Translations under genes and position numbers: made by a program | The notes under the pieces: generated by a model | The model's database searches: none | Told to the model about the DNA's origin: nothing | The model's input: only the letters and a program-made list of their open reading frames with translations | NCBI GenBank assembly: GCA_025356575.1 | Contig: JANXSP010000100.1 | Location: 1-63,930, forward strand | From: Novosphingobium sp. | Lineage (GTDB): Bacteria > Pseudomonadota > Alphaproteobacteria > Sphingomonadales > Sphingomonadaceae | DNA: 63,930 nucleotides | Direction of reading: 5' to 3' | Shown here: positions 28,617 to 37,283 of the stretch, piece by piece | How the letters are laid out: each line of letters opens with the position of its first letter | Numbering within the stretch: the stretch's first letter is position 1

Positions 28617-29216
28617 TTATTGGCTTACGGGACGCCGCGCGCGAAGTGCCTGCGCCAGCGTGCCTTCGTCGAGATAGTCGAGCTCACCGCCCACGGGCAG
28701 CCCATGCGCGAGCTGGGTGATACGCACGGGCAGGCCCTCCAATCGCTCGACGATGTAGTGCGCGGTGGTCTGGCCTTCGAGCGTGGCATTCATCGCGAGG
28801 ACCACCTCGTCGATCCCGCCGGCGGCGACGCGCGCAATCAGCGGCCCGATCAGGAGATCCTCCGGCCGCACGCCGTCGAGCGCGGACAGCCGCCCGCCCA
28901 GGACGTGGTAGCGACCGGTGAACAGCCGCGCCCGGTCGAGCGCCCAGAGGTCCGCGACCTCCTCGACCACGCACAGACCGCGCTGGTCGCGGCGCGGATC
29001 GGCGCAAATCGCGCAAGGGTCCTGCGTGTCGACGTTGCCGCAGATGTGGCATTCGACCAGCCGTTCGCGGACCTGGCCCAGCGTTTCGAGCAGCTCGGCC
29101 AGCGCGGTCTCGCGCCGCTTGAGCAGCCACAACACCGCGCGCCGCGCCGAGCGCGGGCCCAGCCCGGGGAGCCGGGCCAGCGCCGCGGTCAGCGTCTCGA
29201 TCTCTTGCGATGCCAT
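28617..29216 (-). CDS. recR: recombination mediator RecR
   Basis: RecFOR pathway protein that forms a ring clamp and helps load RecA on gaps. The 199-residue protein has the N-terminal helix-hairpin-helix [15 protein letters not shown], the zinc finger CHICGN...CAIC and the Toprim domain with [13 protein letters not shown] and [15 protein letters not shown]. The start MASQEIETL at 29216 is divergent from fmt with a 48-bp gap. There is no dnaX upstream; in many alphaproteobacteria dnaX-ybaB-recR are linked, so here the unit differs. Confidence 0.96.
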   Translation of the reverse strand: MASQEIETLTAALARLPGLGPRSARRAVLWLLKRRETALAELLETLGQVRERLVECHICGNVDTQDPCAICADPRRDQRGLCVVEEVADLWALDRARLFTGRYHVLGGRLSALDGVRPEDLLIGPLIARVAAGGIDEVVLAMNATLEGQTTAHYIVERLEGLPVRITQLAHGLPVGGELDYLDEGTLAQALRARRPVSQ

Positions 29217-29264
29217 GATGCGCCAGATAGGGGCTCGAAGCCCGGTTAGAAAGCTCCTGTGTCA

Positions 29265-30170
29265 ATGCGCGTCGTCTTCATGGGAACCCCCGATTTCGCG
29301 GTGCCGACGCTGGCCGCGTTGATCGAGGCGGGGCACACCGTGGTCGCAGCGTACACCCAGCCTGCGCGTCCGGCCGGGCGCGGCAAGCAGTCCCAGCCTT
29401 CGCCCGTCCAGCGCTTTGCCGAAACGCACGGGATCCGCGTCCATTGCCCCGAAACATTGCGCGATCTGGCTGAGCAGGCGCGTTTCGCGGGCCTTGAGGC
29501 CGACGTGGCGGTGGTCGCGGCCTACGGCCTCATCCTGCCGCGCGCGATCCTGCGGACGCCCGCGCTCGGCTGCCTCAACGTCCACGCTTCGCTGCTGCCA
29601 CGGTGGCGCGGGGCGGCGCCGATCCAGCGCGCGATCCTGGCGGGTGACAGCGCCACCGGGGTGACGATCATGCAGATGGCGCGCGGGATGGACACCGGGC
29701 CGATGCTTGCCGTGGCGCGGACCCCGGTGGCGGACAAGACCGCGGGCGAGCTGACCGCCGAGCTGGCCGAGATCGGCGCGCGGCTGATGATCGAAGTCCT
29801 CGCCGACCTGCCCACGCGCCGCGCCGCGGCGCAGTCCGAACTGGGGGTTACGATGGCGCCCAAGATCGACAAGCGCGAGGCCCGGCTCGATTTCGCCCGC
29901 AGCGCCGATGCGGTGGAACGCCAGGTCCGCGCGTTTGCCCCCGCGCCGGGTGCATTCTTCGAGCTCGAGTTCGATCGCTACCGCGTGCTCGCCGCCGAGG
30001 TCGTCGCGCGCGAGGGGCTGGCGGGGACCACGCTCGACGATGCGCTGACGATCGCCTGCGGCTTCGGCGCGATCCGCCCGACGCTGATCCAGCGCGCCGG
30101 ACGGCCGGTGATGGACACCGCGGCGCTGCTGCGTGGTCGGCCGATCCAGGCGGGCACAAAGCTTGGCTGA
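29265..30170 (+). CDS. fmt: methionyl-tRNA formyltransferase
   Basis: Formylates initiator Met-tRNA. The 301-residue protein begins MRVVFMGTPDFAVPTL and contains the catalytic segment LNVHASLLPRWRGAAPIQR and MDTGPML, followed by the C-terminal OB-like tRNA-binding domain (DAVERQVRAFAPAPGAFFEL). I chose ATG 29265 over the GTG two codons upstream. truA starts 3 bp after its stop, so the two are translationally close. Confidence 0.96.
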   Translation: MRVVFMGTPDFAVPTLAALIEAGHTVVAAYTQPARPAGRGKQSQPSPVQRFAETHGIRVHCPETLRDLAEQARFAGLEADVAVVAAYGLILPRAILRTPALGCLNVHASLLPRWRGAAPIQRAILAGDSATGVTIMQMARGMDTGPMLAVARTPVADKTAGELTAELAEIGARLMIEVLADLPTRRAAAQSELGVTMAPKIDKREARLDFARSADAVERQVRAFAPAPGAFFELEFDRYRVLAAEVVAREGLAGTTLDDALTIACGFGAIRPTLIQRAGRPVMDTAALLRGRPIQAGTKLG

Positions 30171-30173
30171 TTC

Positions 30174-30959
30174 ATGACCCGCTTTGCGCTGACGCTCGAA
30201 TATGACGGCACCCCGTTCTTCGGGCTCCAGCGCCAGCTCAACGGGCCGAGCGTCCAGGGAGCGGTCGAGAATGCGGTGTTCGCGGTGACCGGCGAACGCA
30301 CCAACATGGTCGCCGCGGGGCGGACCGACGCCGGGGTCCACGCCAGCGCGATGCGCGCACATATCGACATCGTCAAAAACATCGTCCCGTTCCGGCTGAT
30401 GGAGGCGCTCAACGCTCTGCTCCGCCCCGCGCCGGTTGCGGTGCTCGACTGCAAGATCGTGCCGGGAGACTGGCATGCCCGATTTTCGTGCACCGGGCGC
30501 AGCTACCTTTATCGCATCGCGGTGCGCCGCGCGCCGCTGACGCTCGAAACCGGGCGCGCGTGGCATGTGAAGCATGCGCTCGACGCCGGCGCGATGCACG
30601 AGGCCGCGCAAATCCTTGTCGGGACGCACGATTTCACCACCTTCCGCTCGGTCCACTGCCAGTCCAAAAGCCCGGTCAAGGCGCTCGACAAGCTCGACGT
30701 GCGCCAAACGACCGGCGCATTCGGTGGCGAAATACTACTGGTCGAGACTGCCGCGCGCAGCTACCTCCACCATCAGGTCCGCTCGATGGTCGGGTGCCTG
30801 GCGCTGGTCGGGCATGGCCGGTGGAGCAAAGACGATCTGGCTGCCGCGCTGGCGGCGCGCGACCGGACGACATTGGGGCTCAACGCCCCGCCGCACGGAC
30901 TGTATTTCACGGGTGCCACGTACCCGCAAGACAACGATAACAAGGAGACGGATCGATGA
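30174..30959 (+). CDS. truA: tRNA pseudouridine(38-40) synthase TruA
   Basis: Isomerises uridines 38-40 in tRNA anticodon stems. The 261-residue protein carries the N-terminal [14 protein letters not shown], the catalytic Asp motif [14 protein letters not shown] and [27 protein letters not shown] is the conserved C-terminal element. The stop overlaps the ATG of the next gene by 4 bases (30956-30959). Confidence 0.97.
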   Translation: MTRFALTLEYDGTPFFGLQRQLNGPSVQGAVENAVFAVTGERTNMVAAGRTDAGVHASAMRAHIDIVKNIVPFRLMEALNALLRPAPVAVLDCKIVPGDWHARFSCTGRSYLYRIAVRRAPLTLETGRAWHVKHALDAGAMHEAAQILVGTHDFTTFRSVHCQSKSPVKALDKLDVRQTTGAFGGEILLVETAARSYLHHQVRSMVGCLALVGHGRWSKDDLAAALAARDRTTLGLNAPPHGLYFTGATYPQDNDNKETDR

Positions 30960-32056
30960 CATTTACCGGCAAGCAGCTCACCACCCAGCTGGATGCGGAC
31001 GGCACGCTGACGCTGCAGCTCAACGACAAGACCTGGGATGCGCCCAAGCCCGGCCAGGTCCTGATCAAGGTCGAGGCGACCCCGATCAACCCGTCCGATC
31101 TCGGCTTGCTGTTCGCCTCCGCCGACACCGAAAACGCGGTCTATTCGCCGGGCAAGGTCGTGGCCAAGATGCCCGACAACGCCACCCGCGCGATGAAGGC
31201 GCGCCACGGCATGGCAATGCCCGCGGGCAACGAGGCTGCGGGCACCGTGGTCGCCGCGGGCGAAGGCGCCGAAGCGCTGATGGGCAAGCGCGTCGCCTGC
31301 GTTCCGGGGACGGCCTACGGCACTTACGCGATTGCCGAAGCCGCGATGTGCATGCCGATCGAGGCGACTGCCGAGCAAGGCGCCTCGAGCTTCGTCAATC
31401 CGATGACCGCATTGGGCTTCGTCGAGACGATGAAGCTGGAAGGCTTCAAGGGCATCGTCCACGCCGCCGCGGCATCGAACCTGGGGCAGATGCTGGTCAA
31501 GATCTGCCTCGAGGATGGCATCCCGCTGGTCAACATCGTGCGCAGCGCGGACCAGGTGAAGCTGCTCAAGGATCTCGGCGCGACGCATGTGCTGGACATG
31601 ACCGCGCCCGACTACATGGCGAAGCTGATCGACGCGATCGCCGAAACCAAGGCGATGATCGGCTTCGATCCGATCGGCGGCGGCACGGTGTCGAGCCAGA
31701 TTCTTGCCGCGATGGAAACTGCCGCCAGCCGCGGCGCGGTGTTCAGCCGCTACGGGTCGAGCGAGCCCAAGAAGGTCTATATATACGGCGCGCTGGACAT
31801 CGGGCCGACGATCCTCAACCGCGCGTTCGGGCTGACCTGGGACCTCTCGGGCTGGCTGCTGACGCCGTTCATGGGCAAGGCCGGACCCGAAATCGTCGGC
31901 CGCATGCGCGCCCGCGTCGCCAAGGATCTCACGACCACGTTCGCGAGCTATTACAAGGCCAAGGTCAGCCTCGAAGACATGCTGAGCAAGGCGGCTGTGA
32001 GCGAATACAACGCGCGGCGGACGAACGAGAAGTATCTGGTCGTGCCCAACGGGTAA
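30956..32056 (+). CDS. MDR-superfamily zinc-independent alcohol/quinone oxidoreductase
   Basis: A 366-residue medium-chain dehydrogenase/reductase. The N-terminal GroES-like domain has [20 protein letters not shown] and [20 protein letters not shown]; the Rossmann region has [20 protein letters not shown], with a diverged glycine loop. The catalytic and structural zinc ligands of alcohol dehydrogenases are absent, pointing to the quinone-oxidoreductase/enoyl-reductase side. Substrate is unknown. The gene is coupled to truA by an ATGA overlap, although no functional link is obvious. Confidence 0.88.
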   Translation: MTFTGKQLTTQLDADGTLTLQLNDKTWDAPKPGQVLIKVEATPINPSDLGLLFASADTENAVYSPGKVVAKMPDNATRAMKARHGMAMPAGNEAAGTVVAAGEGAEALMGKRVACVPGTAYGTYAIAEAAMCMPIEATAEQGASSFVNPMTALGFVETMKLEGFKGIVHAAAASNLGQMLVKICLEDGIPLVNIVRSADQVKLLKDLGATHVLDMTAPDYMAKLIDAIAETKAMIGFDPIGGGTVSSQILAAMETAASRGAVFSRYGSSEPKKVYIYGALDIGPTILNRAFGLTWDLSGWLLTPFMGKAGPEIVGRMRARVAKDLTTTFASYYKAKVSLEDMLSKAAVSEYNARRTNEKYLVVPNG

Positions 32057-32075
32057 AGCGAGGAAGCTGGTGTGC

Positions 32076-32127
32076 CCTCTCCCCCGCCGGGGGAGAGGAT
32101 ACGCAGGCTTGCCAGCGTGCTGGCAAG
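32076..32127. repeat. two adjacent REP-like inverted repeats
   Basis: Two short palindromes follow the MDR stop: a 10-bp perfect arm pair (32076-32085 with 32089-32098, CCTCTCCCCC type) with a 3-base loop, and a 9-bp pair (32108-32116 with 32119-32127, CTTGCCAGC type) with a 2-base gap. The CTCTCCCC word recurs in inverted sense near 32217-32235. The region 32057-32247 between convergent genes holds no other recognisable feature. This looks like a repetitive extragenic palindrome that could also weakly terminate transcription. Confidence 0.6.
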
Positions 32128-32247
32128 CGGGAGTTGGAAAGGGGTTCCGGCCTCCACGACAGGGCGCCGCCCCTTCTCCGAGCGGCGCTAGCTCCTGGCG
32201 GAGCAAGCTTTTCTAGCCTCTCCCCGTCCGGGCAGAGAGCAGCTCAC

Positions 32248-33240
32248 TCAAACTTTCCCCACCACGCTCTCGGGCAAATCCTTGCCGAACACGCGCTGGT
32301 AATATTCCGCCACCAGCATCCGCTCGGTCTCGTCGCACTTGTTGAGGAAGCTCAGGCGGAAGGCGAAGCCGACGTCCTTGAAGATCGCGGTGTTCTGCGC
32401 CCAGGTGATCACCGTGCGCGGACTCATCACGGTCGAGATGTCGCCGCCCACGAAGCCCTGCCGGGTCAGATCGGCGACCTTGACCATGTCGGCAACCATC
32501 TTGGCGTCGCAGCCATCCGATTTTGCGAGCACGATTTGCGCCTCGACCGCGGCGGGCAGGTAATTGAGCCCGACGACGATGTTCCAGCGGTCCATCTGGC
32601 CCTGGTTGATCGCCTGGGTGCCGTGATACAGCCCGCTGGTGTCCCCCAGCCCGACGGTGTTGGCGGTGGCGAACAGGCGGAACCACGGGTTCGGGCGGAT
32701 CACGCGGTTCTGGTCGAGCAGCGTCAGCTTGCCCTCGGTCTCGAGCACGCGCTGGATCACGAACATCACGTCCGGACGGCCCGCGTCGTATTCGTCGAAG
32801 ACCAGCGCGGTCGGGGTCTGGAGCGCCCACGGCAGCAGACCCTCGCGAAACTCGGTAACCTGCAACCCGTCGCGCAGCACGATCGCATCGCGCCCGATCA
32901 GGTCGATCCTGCTGATATGCGCATCCAGGTTGATGCGGATGCACGGCCAGTTGAGCCGCGCCGCGACCTGCTCGATGTGCGTCGACTTGCCCGTGCCGTG
33001 ATAGCCCTGGACCATAACCCGGCGGTTGTGGGCAAAGCCCGCAAGGATCGCGAGGGTGGTGTCGGGATCGAACACATAGCTGCCATCCATGTCGGGCACG
33101 CGCTCGTCCGCCTCGCTGAACGCTGGGACCATCATGTCGCTGTCGATCCCGAACAGGTCGCGCACGCCGACCTGCTTGTCGGGCGCTTCGAGCACGGTCT
33201 GGTTGCGGCTGTCGGGCTGGATGTTCGAAATATCGCTCAT
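32248..33240 (-). CDS. cobS: CobS-type AAA+ ATPase (cobaltochelatase subunit family)
   Basis: A 330-residue AAA+ protein of the CobS/MoxR group, with Walker [21 protein letters not shown] near residue 80, Walker [18 protein letters not shown], sensor [12 protein letters not shown] and an arginine-rich end. CobS works with CobT and CobN to insert cobalt into hydrogenobyrinate diamide in aerobic B12 synthesis. Neither cobT nor cobN is in the window and the downstream neighbour is convergent, so here it is an orphan. In many alphaproteobacteria the order bolA, J-domain gene, cobS, cobT is conserved; here a roughly 4 kb block separates cobS from the first two. Confidence 0.92.
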   Translation of the reverse strand: MSDISNIQPDSRNQTVLEAPDKQVGVRDLFGIDSDMMVPAFSEADERVPDMDGSYVFDPDTTLAILAGFAHNRRVMVQGYHGTGKSTHIEQVAARLNWPCIRINLDAHISRIDLIGRDAIVLRDGLQVTEFREGLLPWALQTPTALVFDEYDAGRPDVMFVIQRVLETEGKLTLLDQNRVIRPNPWFRLFATANTVGLGDTSGLYHGTQAINQGQMDRWNIVVGLNYLPAAVEAQIVLAKSDGCDAKMVADMVKVADLTRQGFVGGDISTVMSPRTVITWAQNTAIFKDVGFAFRLSFLNKCDETERMLVAEYYQRVFGKDLPESVVGKV

Positions 33241-33326
33241 CCCGTCCGCCTATACGCGGGCGCCGGGGGCCGCAATATGGATTGCGCTGCGTTCGATGGA
33301 ACTTTGGCGCGCAGGGGATTGCTACA

Positions 33327-33342
33327 TACCGACCGGTTGGTA
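33327..33342. promoter_or_regulatory. palindromic TetR-type operator
   Basis: TACCGACCGGTTGGTA is a 16-bp palindrome with 7 of 8 base pairs matching, the sequence type bound by many TetR-family repressors. It is enclosed by CTACAT (33322-33327) and ATGTAG (33343-33348), itself an inverted repeat. It lies just before the TetR ATG at 33353 and is also upstream of cobS on the other strand. Autorepression is the simplest inference. Confidence 0.7.
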
Positions 33343-33352
33343 ATGTAGGGCA

Positions 33353-33991
33353 ATGTCGAGCCGTCCCCCCTCACCCCCCAAACCGCGCCGCGGCGATTCG
33401 CGCGCGGCGTTGATCGAGGCTGCTCACCTACTGGTCCGACGTCAGGGATGGAGTGCGACGAGCGTCGATCAGTTGTGTGCCGCCGCGGGCGTCACCAAAG
33501 GCGCGTTCTTCCATCATTTCTCGTCGAAGGAAGAGCTCGGGATTGAATCCGCCGCCCAGTGGACCGAGCGGGCGCGCGGCCATATTTTCGAGGCTCCGGT
33601 GCTCCTCGCCATCGCCGACCCGCTAGAGCGGGTGATCGCCCACATCGACCTGCGCCTGGCAATGCTTGAGGGTCCGGCAGAAGACTATTCGTGCTTCGTG
33701 GGGACGTTGGTCCAGGAAGCGTTTGCGACCAGCGATCCGCTGCGCGCCGCCAGCAATGCCAGCTTCTCCGCCTACGCGGAGCGGCTCGCGCTGGACATCC
33801 AGGAGGCGATCGACCGCTACGGCATCGCTTCGGGCATCGCCGCGCTCAGCCTCGCTTATCATGTCCAGGCCTCGCTTCAGGGCGCTTTCGTCCTGGCCAA
33901 GGCCAAGGGCGAACCGTCGTATGCACGGGACACGATCGCCCACCTCAAACATTATGTCCTCGTCCTGTTTTCGAAGGAGCCGACACCATGA
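33353..33991 (+). CDS. TetR family transcriptional regulator
   Basis: A 212-residue regulator. The N-terminal helix-turn-helix (about residues 15-60) reads ALIEAAHLLVRRQGWSATSV and AAGVTKGAFFHHFSSKEELG, typical of the TetR/AcrR family; the C-terminal ligand domain (FVGTLVQEAFATSDPLR) resembles regulators placed in front of VOC, DoxX and glutathione-dependent genes. A palindromic operator sits immediately upstream. It overlaps the next gene by 4 bases (ATGA), so it heads the detoxification-like block 33353-37254. The ligand is unknown. Confidence 0.92.
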   Translation: MSSRPPSPPKPRRGDSRAALIEAAHLLVRRQGWSATSVDQLCAAAGVTKGAFFHHFSSKEELGIESAAQWTERARGHIFEAPVLLAIADPLERVIAHIDLRLAMLEGPAEDYSCFVGTLVQEAFATSDPLRAASNASFSAYAERLALDIQEAIDRYGIASGIAALSLAYHVQASLQGAFVLAKAKGEPSYARDTIAHLKHYVLVLFSKEPTP

Positions 33992-34305
33992 CCAAATTGA
34001 TTTTTATCAATTTGCCTGTTGCCGACTTGCCCGCCGCCAAGGCATTTTATGCCGGGCTCGGCTTCGTCAACGAACCAAAATTCACCGACGATACCGCCGC
34101 GGCGATGCAATGGTCCGAGGCAATCGTCGTGATCCTGCTGACCGGATATCTTGGCGGAGCAGCCGCGACGCATGCCCGGATCGGCTCGCCGCTGTTCAGC
34201 CACACGCTGTTCGGCGTGTACCTCGGAGTCATTGCCTGGGGCGCGCTGTGGCTGCGCTCGCCAGTGCTGCGCCGAATTTTGCCGCTCACCAACCAAGGAG
34301 ACTGA
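33988..34305 (+). CDS. chimeric VOC N-terminus / DoxX C-terminus protein
   Basis: A 105-residue frame. Residues 1-47 (MTKLIFINLPVADLPAAKAF and on to AMQWSEAIV) match the start of VOC/glyoxalase-like proteins that normally run to about 130 residues. From about residue 48 (VILLTGYLGGAAATHARIG, then SPLFSHTLFGVYLGVIAWGA) it matches the C-terminal membrane part of DoxX-family proteins. The join is at an ILLTG-like stretch that both families carry. The simplest reading is an in-frame deletion fusing two neighbouring genes. Neither domain is complete, so function is doubtful; it could be treated as a pseudogene. Confidence 0.75.
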   Translation: MTKLIFINLPVADLPAAKAFYAGLGFVNEPKFTDDTAAAMQWSEAIVVILLTGYLGGAAATHARIGSPLFSHTLFGVYLGVIAWGALWLRSPVLRRILPLTNQGD

Positions 34306-34307
34306 CG

Positions 34308-34661
34308 ATGGCTTATGTCGATGGATTTGTCGCCGCCGTGCCAACTGTCAAAAAAGCCGAATTTATCGAGCACGCCCGCACGATCGATGCCTTGTTTTTC
34401 GAATTCGGCGCGACCCGCGTCGCCGAAAACTGGGGCGACAATGTCCCGGAAGGCAAAGTCACCGACTTCGCCAAAGCGGTGCAGGCCAAGCCGGACGAGA
34501 CCGTCGTATTCTCTTGGATCGAATGGCCGGACAAGGCGACGCGCGACGCCGCGATGGCGCGCATGGAAACGGACGAACGAATGATGGCCATTCCCATGCC
34601 GTTCGACGGCCAGCGCATGATCTTTGGCGGGTTCACGCCTGTTTACGACGAGAGGAAGTAA
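34308..34661 (+). CDS. DUF1428 family protein
   Basis: A 117-residue protein, MAYVDGFVAAVPTVKKAEF, with WGDNVPEGKVTDFAKAVQAK, VVFSWIEWPDKATRDAA and MPFDGQRMIFGGFTPV, matching the DUF1428 (YbaA-like) dimeric alpha-beta barrel family. The function is not established. A good AAGGAG Shine-Dalgarno precedes the ATG. It lies within the TetR-headed block, 2 bp after the chimeric gene and 1 bp before the next VOC gene, so it is almost certainly in the same transcript. Confidence 0.9.
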   Translation: MAYVDGFVAAVPTVKKAEFIEHARTIDALFFEFGATRVAENWGDNVPEGKVTDFAKAVQAKPDETVVFSWIEWPDKATRDAAMARMETDERMMAIPMPFDGQRMIFGGFTPVYDERK

Positions 34662-34662
34662 G

Positions 34663-35457
34663 ATGACCAACCCCGCTGGAAGCTTCATCTGGTACGAACT
34701 GATGACGCCCGATCCCGATGCCGCCAAGACATTCTACGACGCGGTGGTCGGATGGTCGATCGAGGGCAAACCTGCGGGCGAGATGGATTACCGGATGATC
34801 CGCCGCACCGATGGCGGCAATGCCGGGGGTATCCTCGGGCTTAGCGTGGAGATGATCGCCGGGGGTGCTCAGCCGTCGTGGGTCGGTTATCTGTGCGATC
34901 CCGATGTCGATGCGCGCGCGGCTGCGATCGTTGCGGCAGGCGGCGCGTTGACGATCGCCCCGCACGATATGCCTGGGGTCGGCCGGTTTGCGATGCTGCG
35001 CGATCCGCAGGGCGCGGCGTTCTATCTGATGGACCCGGTGCCGCCGCCAGGCTCTGATGCGGCAGCGTCCGATGTATTCTCGGTGGACCAGCCGCAGCAC
35101 GTCCGCTGGAACGAGCTGTTGTCCAGCGATCCCGATGCATCGGCCGGTTTCTACACCCGGCACTTCGGGTGGACCCAGCAGGGCGAGATGGACATGGGTC
35201 CGGCCGGCAAATACCTCTTCATCCAGCACGATGGCGTGGGTATCGGCGCAATCATGGGCTTGGCCCCGCAGCAAACCGCCAGCGCGTGGCAATTCTACAT
35301 CGGCGTCGACGACATCGACCGCGCGATCGGCGCAGTGAACGCGGGCGGCGGGACGATCCGCAACGGCCCGCACCAGATTCCCGGCGGCGAATATTCCGCC
35401 AGCGGGATCGATCCGCAAGGCGCCTGCTTTGGTATCGTCGGACCCAGGAGCAACTGA
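34663..35457 (+). CDS. VOC family protein with two glyoxalase-like domains
   Basis: A 264-residue protein made of two tandem VOC domains: FIWYELMTPDPDAAKTFYDA starts the first and VRWNELLSSDPDASAGFYTR the second, with the DPQGAAFYLMDP and DPQGACFGIVGP ends matching one another. Such double-domain proteins resemble glyoxalase/bleomycin-resistance proteins and hydroxylases; no metal ligands could be assigned securely. The ATG at 34663 has AGGAAG upstream. It is part of the TetR-headed block and probably co-expressed with the GST that starts 1 bp later. Confidence 0.9.
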   Translation: MTNPAGSFIWYELMTPDPDAAKTFYDAVVGWSIEGKPAGEMDYRMIRRTDGGNAGGILGLSVEMIAGGAQPSWVGYLCDPDVDARAAAIVAAGGALTIAPHDMPGVGRFAMLRDPQGAAFYLMDPVPPPGSDAAASDVFSVDQPQHVRWNELLSSDPDASAGFYTRHFGWTQQGEMDMGPAGKYLFIQHDGVGIGAIMGLAPQQTASAWQFYIGVDDIDRAIGAVNAGGGTIRNGPHQIPGGEYSASGIDPQGACFGIVGPRSN

Positions 35458-35458
35458 C

Positions 35459-36094
35459 ATGGCTGAATACACGTTCTTCACCAATCCGATGTCGCGCGGC
35501 CAGATCGCGCGGTGGGCGCTGCACGAAGCGGGCGCCGAATACGCGCAAGTGCTGGTCGACTGGGCGGACAAGCCGGCCGAATTCACTGCGGTCAACCCGA
35601 TGGGCAAAGTCCCCGCGATCGTCCACCACGCGATCGGCGGCGACCGGACGGTGACCGAAGCCGCGGCAATCTGCGCCTACCTCGCCGAGGCGCACCCGCT
35701 GGCTGAACTCGCCCCGCGAGAGACCGAACGCGCAGACTATTATCGCTGGATGTACTTCGCCGCGGGCCCGGTCGAACAGGCGATCGTCGCGCGAAGCATG
35801 GGCTGGGAAGTTCCCGAGGGCCGCGATGCAATGGTCGGGTTCGGCTCGTACGAGCGCACCGTCGATACGCTCGCCGGATTGTTTGCGGACCGGGACTATG
35901 TCTGCGGCGACCGCTTCACCATGGCCGACGTCTATGTCGGCAGCCAGGTCGACTGGGGGCTGATGTTCGGCTCGTTGCCCGCGCGGCCGGAATTCGAGGC
36001 CTACGCCGAACGCTTCCGCGCCCGCGACGGCTACACGGCCGCCAAGACGATCGACAACGGTCTCATCGCGCAGGCGCAGACGAAGGGAGGGTGA
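35459..36094 (+). CDS. glutathione S-transferase family protein
   Basis: A 211-residue GST. The thioredoxin-like N-domain begins YTFFTNPMSRGQIARWALHE and has NPMGKVPAIV (the cis-Pro of the glutathione site) and TVTEAAAICAYLAE; the C-domain is all-helical with FTMADVYVGSQ (N-capping box). The Ser of PMSRG is a candidate catalytic residue. It probably conjugates or reduces an unknown electrophile, consistent with the neighbouring VOC proteins and TetR control. Confidence 0.93.
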   Translation: MAEYTFFTNPMSRGQIARWALHEAGAEYAQVLVDWADKPAEFTAVNPMGKVPAIVHHAIGGDRTVTEAAAICAYLAEAHPLAELAPRETERADYYRWMYFAAGPVEQAIVARSMGWEVPEGRDAMVGFGSYERTVDTLAGLFADRDYVCGDRFTMADVYVGSQVDWGLMFGSLPARPEFEAYAERFRARDGYTAAKTIDNGLIAQAQTKGG

Positions 36095-36098
36095 TGCG

Positions 36099-36590
36099 AT
36101 GCTAGCCAAGAACACGATCTGCCTGTGGTTCGCGGGCAGCGCCGAGGACGCCGCCCGGTTCTACGCAGCCACGATCCCGGACAGCACTATCGGACAGGTC
36201 CACCGCGCGCCGGGCGACTATCCAGCGGGCAAGGCGGGCGATGTCCTGACGGTCGATTTCACCGTCGCGGGCATTCCCTGTCTCGGGCTTAATGGCGGCC
36301 CGATGTTCCCGCAGACCCAGGCGTTCTCGTTCCAGATCGCAACCGACGATCAGGCCGAGACCGACCGCTTGTACGGCGCGATCGTCGACAATGGCGGGGA
36401 AGAAAGCGCCTGCGGGTGGTGCAAGGACAAGTGGGGCGTCAACTGGCAGATCACCCCGCGCGCGCTGACCGAAGGAATGGCCGATCCCGATCTCGCCACG
36501 CGCAAACGCGTGTTCGAGGCGATGATGACGATGAAGAAGATCGACATCGCCGCGATCGAGACGGCGCGCGCTGGAGGCAAGGATGCGTAG
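36099..36590 (+). CDS. VOC/PhnB-type protein (3-demethylubiquinone methyltransferase-like family)
   Basis: A 163-residue single-domain protein of the PhnB/DUF (PF06983-like) VOC subgroup, with NTICLWFAGSAEDAARFYA, FTVAGIPCLGLNGGPMF, FSFQIATDDQAETDRLY and the closing CGWCKDKWGVNWQITPRAL. Annotation in this family as a ubiquinone methyltransferase is historical and not supported by a SAM site, so the enzymatic role is unknown. It starts 4 bp after the GST and overlaps the next gene by 8 bases. Confidence 0.9.
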   Translation: MLAKNTICLWFAGSAEDAARFYAATIPDSTIGQVHRAPGDYPAGKAGDVLTVDFTVAGIPCLGLNGGPMFPQTQAFSFQIATDDQAETDRLYGAIVDNGGEESACGWCKDKWGVNWQITPRALTEGMADPDLATRKRVFEAMMTMKKIDIAAIETARAGGKDA

Positions 36591-37254
36591 GATTGTAGGC
36601 GGGATGTTTCTTTCGCTCGACGGGGTGATGCAGGCGCCGGGCGGCCCCACCGAGGATTATACCGGCGGGTTCGAACACGGCGGCTGGCTGTTCGCGATGG
36701 GCGACGACGGCATCGATGCGGCAATCGGCGCGCTGTTCGGACGCCCGTACGATTTGCTGCTCGGGCGCCGGACCTACGATATCTTCGCGGCGTACTGGCC
36801 CTACGTCGAGGGCGAGGCCGCGGTGATGGGCGAAGCGTTCACTGCGGCCCGCAAGTACGTCCTGACCCGCGGGGATCAGCCACTCGACTGGGCCAACAGC
36901 CACCGGTTGAGCAGTATCGCCGACGTTGCCGCGCTCAAGCAGGGCGAAGGTCCGGACCTCATCATCCAGGGTTCGGGGACGATCAATCCGGCGCTGCTTG
37001 CCGCCGGATTGATCGACGAACTGACCGTGATGACCTTCCCGCTTACGCTTGGTCGCGGCAAGCGTCTGTTCGGCGAGGGCACCCCGACGACGACGCTCGA
37101 GCTGACCGACCACACCGTCACCGCCAAGGGCACCGTCATCGCCACCTACCGCCCGGGCGGCGCCCTGCCCTCGCTACCCGCCGAAGCTCCCCAGCCCAGT
37201 ACGAGCGCGCGCGAGACGGAGCGTCAGCGGAGGATGCGGGCGGGGACTTGGTAA
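36583..37254 (+). CDS. dihydrofolate reductase family protein (RibD C-terminal domain)
   Basis: A 223-residue protein with the RibD-C/DHFR-like fold: IVGGMFLSLDGVMQAPGGP, LLLGRRTYDIFAAYWP, LIIQGSGTINPALLAAGLID and LTVMTFPLTLGRGKRLF. This family (YyaP-like) contains NADPH-dependent reductases of unknown substrate, distinct from true DHFR. The C-terminus is extended by a basic disordered tail (RETERQRRMRAG). It is the last gene of the TetR-headed block and is followed by the convergent J-domain gene. Confidence 0.9.
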   Translation: MRRIVGGMFLSLDGVMQAPGGPTEDYTGGFEHGGWLFAMGDDGIDAAIGALFGRPYDLLLGRRTYDIFAAYWPYVEGEAAVMGEAFTAARKYVLTRGDQPLDWANSHRLSSIADVAALKQGEGPDLIIQGSGTINPALLAAGLIDELTVMTFPLTLGRGKRLFGEGTPTTTLELTDHTVTAKGTVIATYRPGGALPSLPAEAPQPSTSARETERQRRMRAGTW

Positions 37255-37283
37255 CCACGCAGTCGGTGGTGCAGACGGGGTGC

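Noticed and set aside
30956..32056. Functional link between truA and the coupled MDR oxidoreductase
   Set aside because: ATGA overlap shows shared transcription only; no tRNA-related motif is visible in the oxidoreductase.
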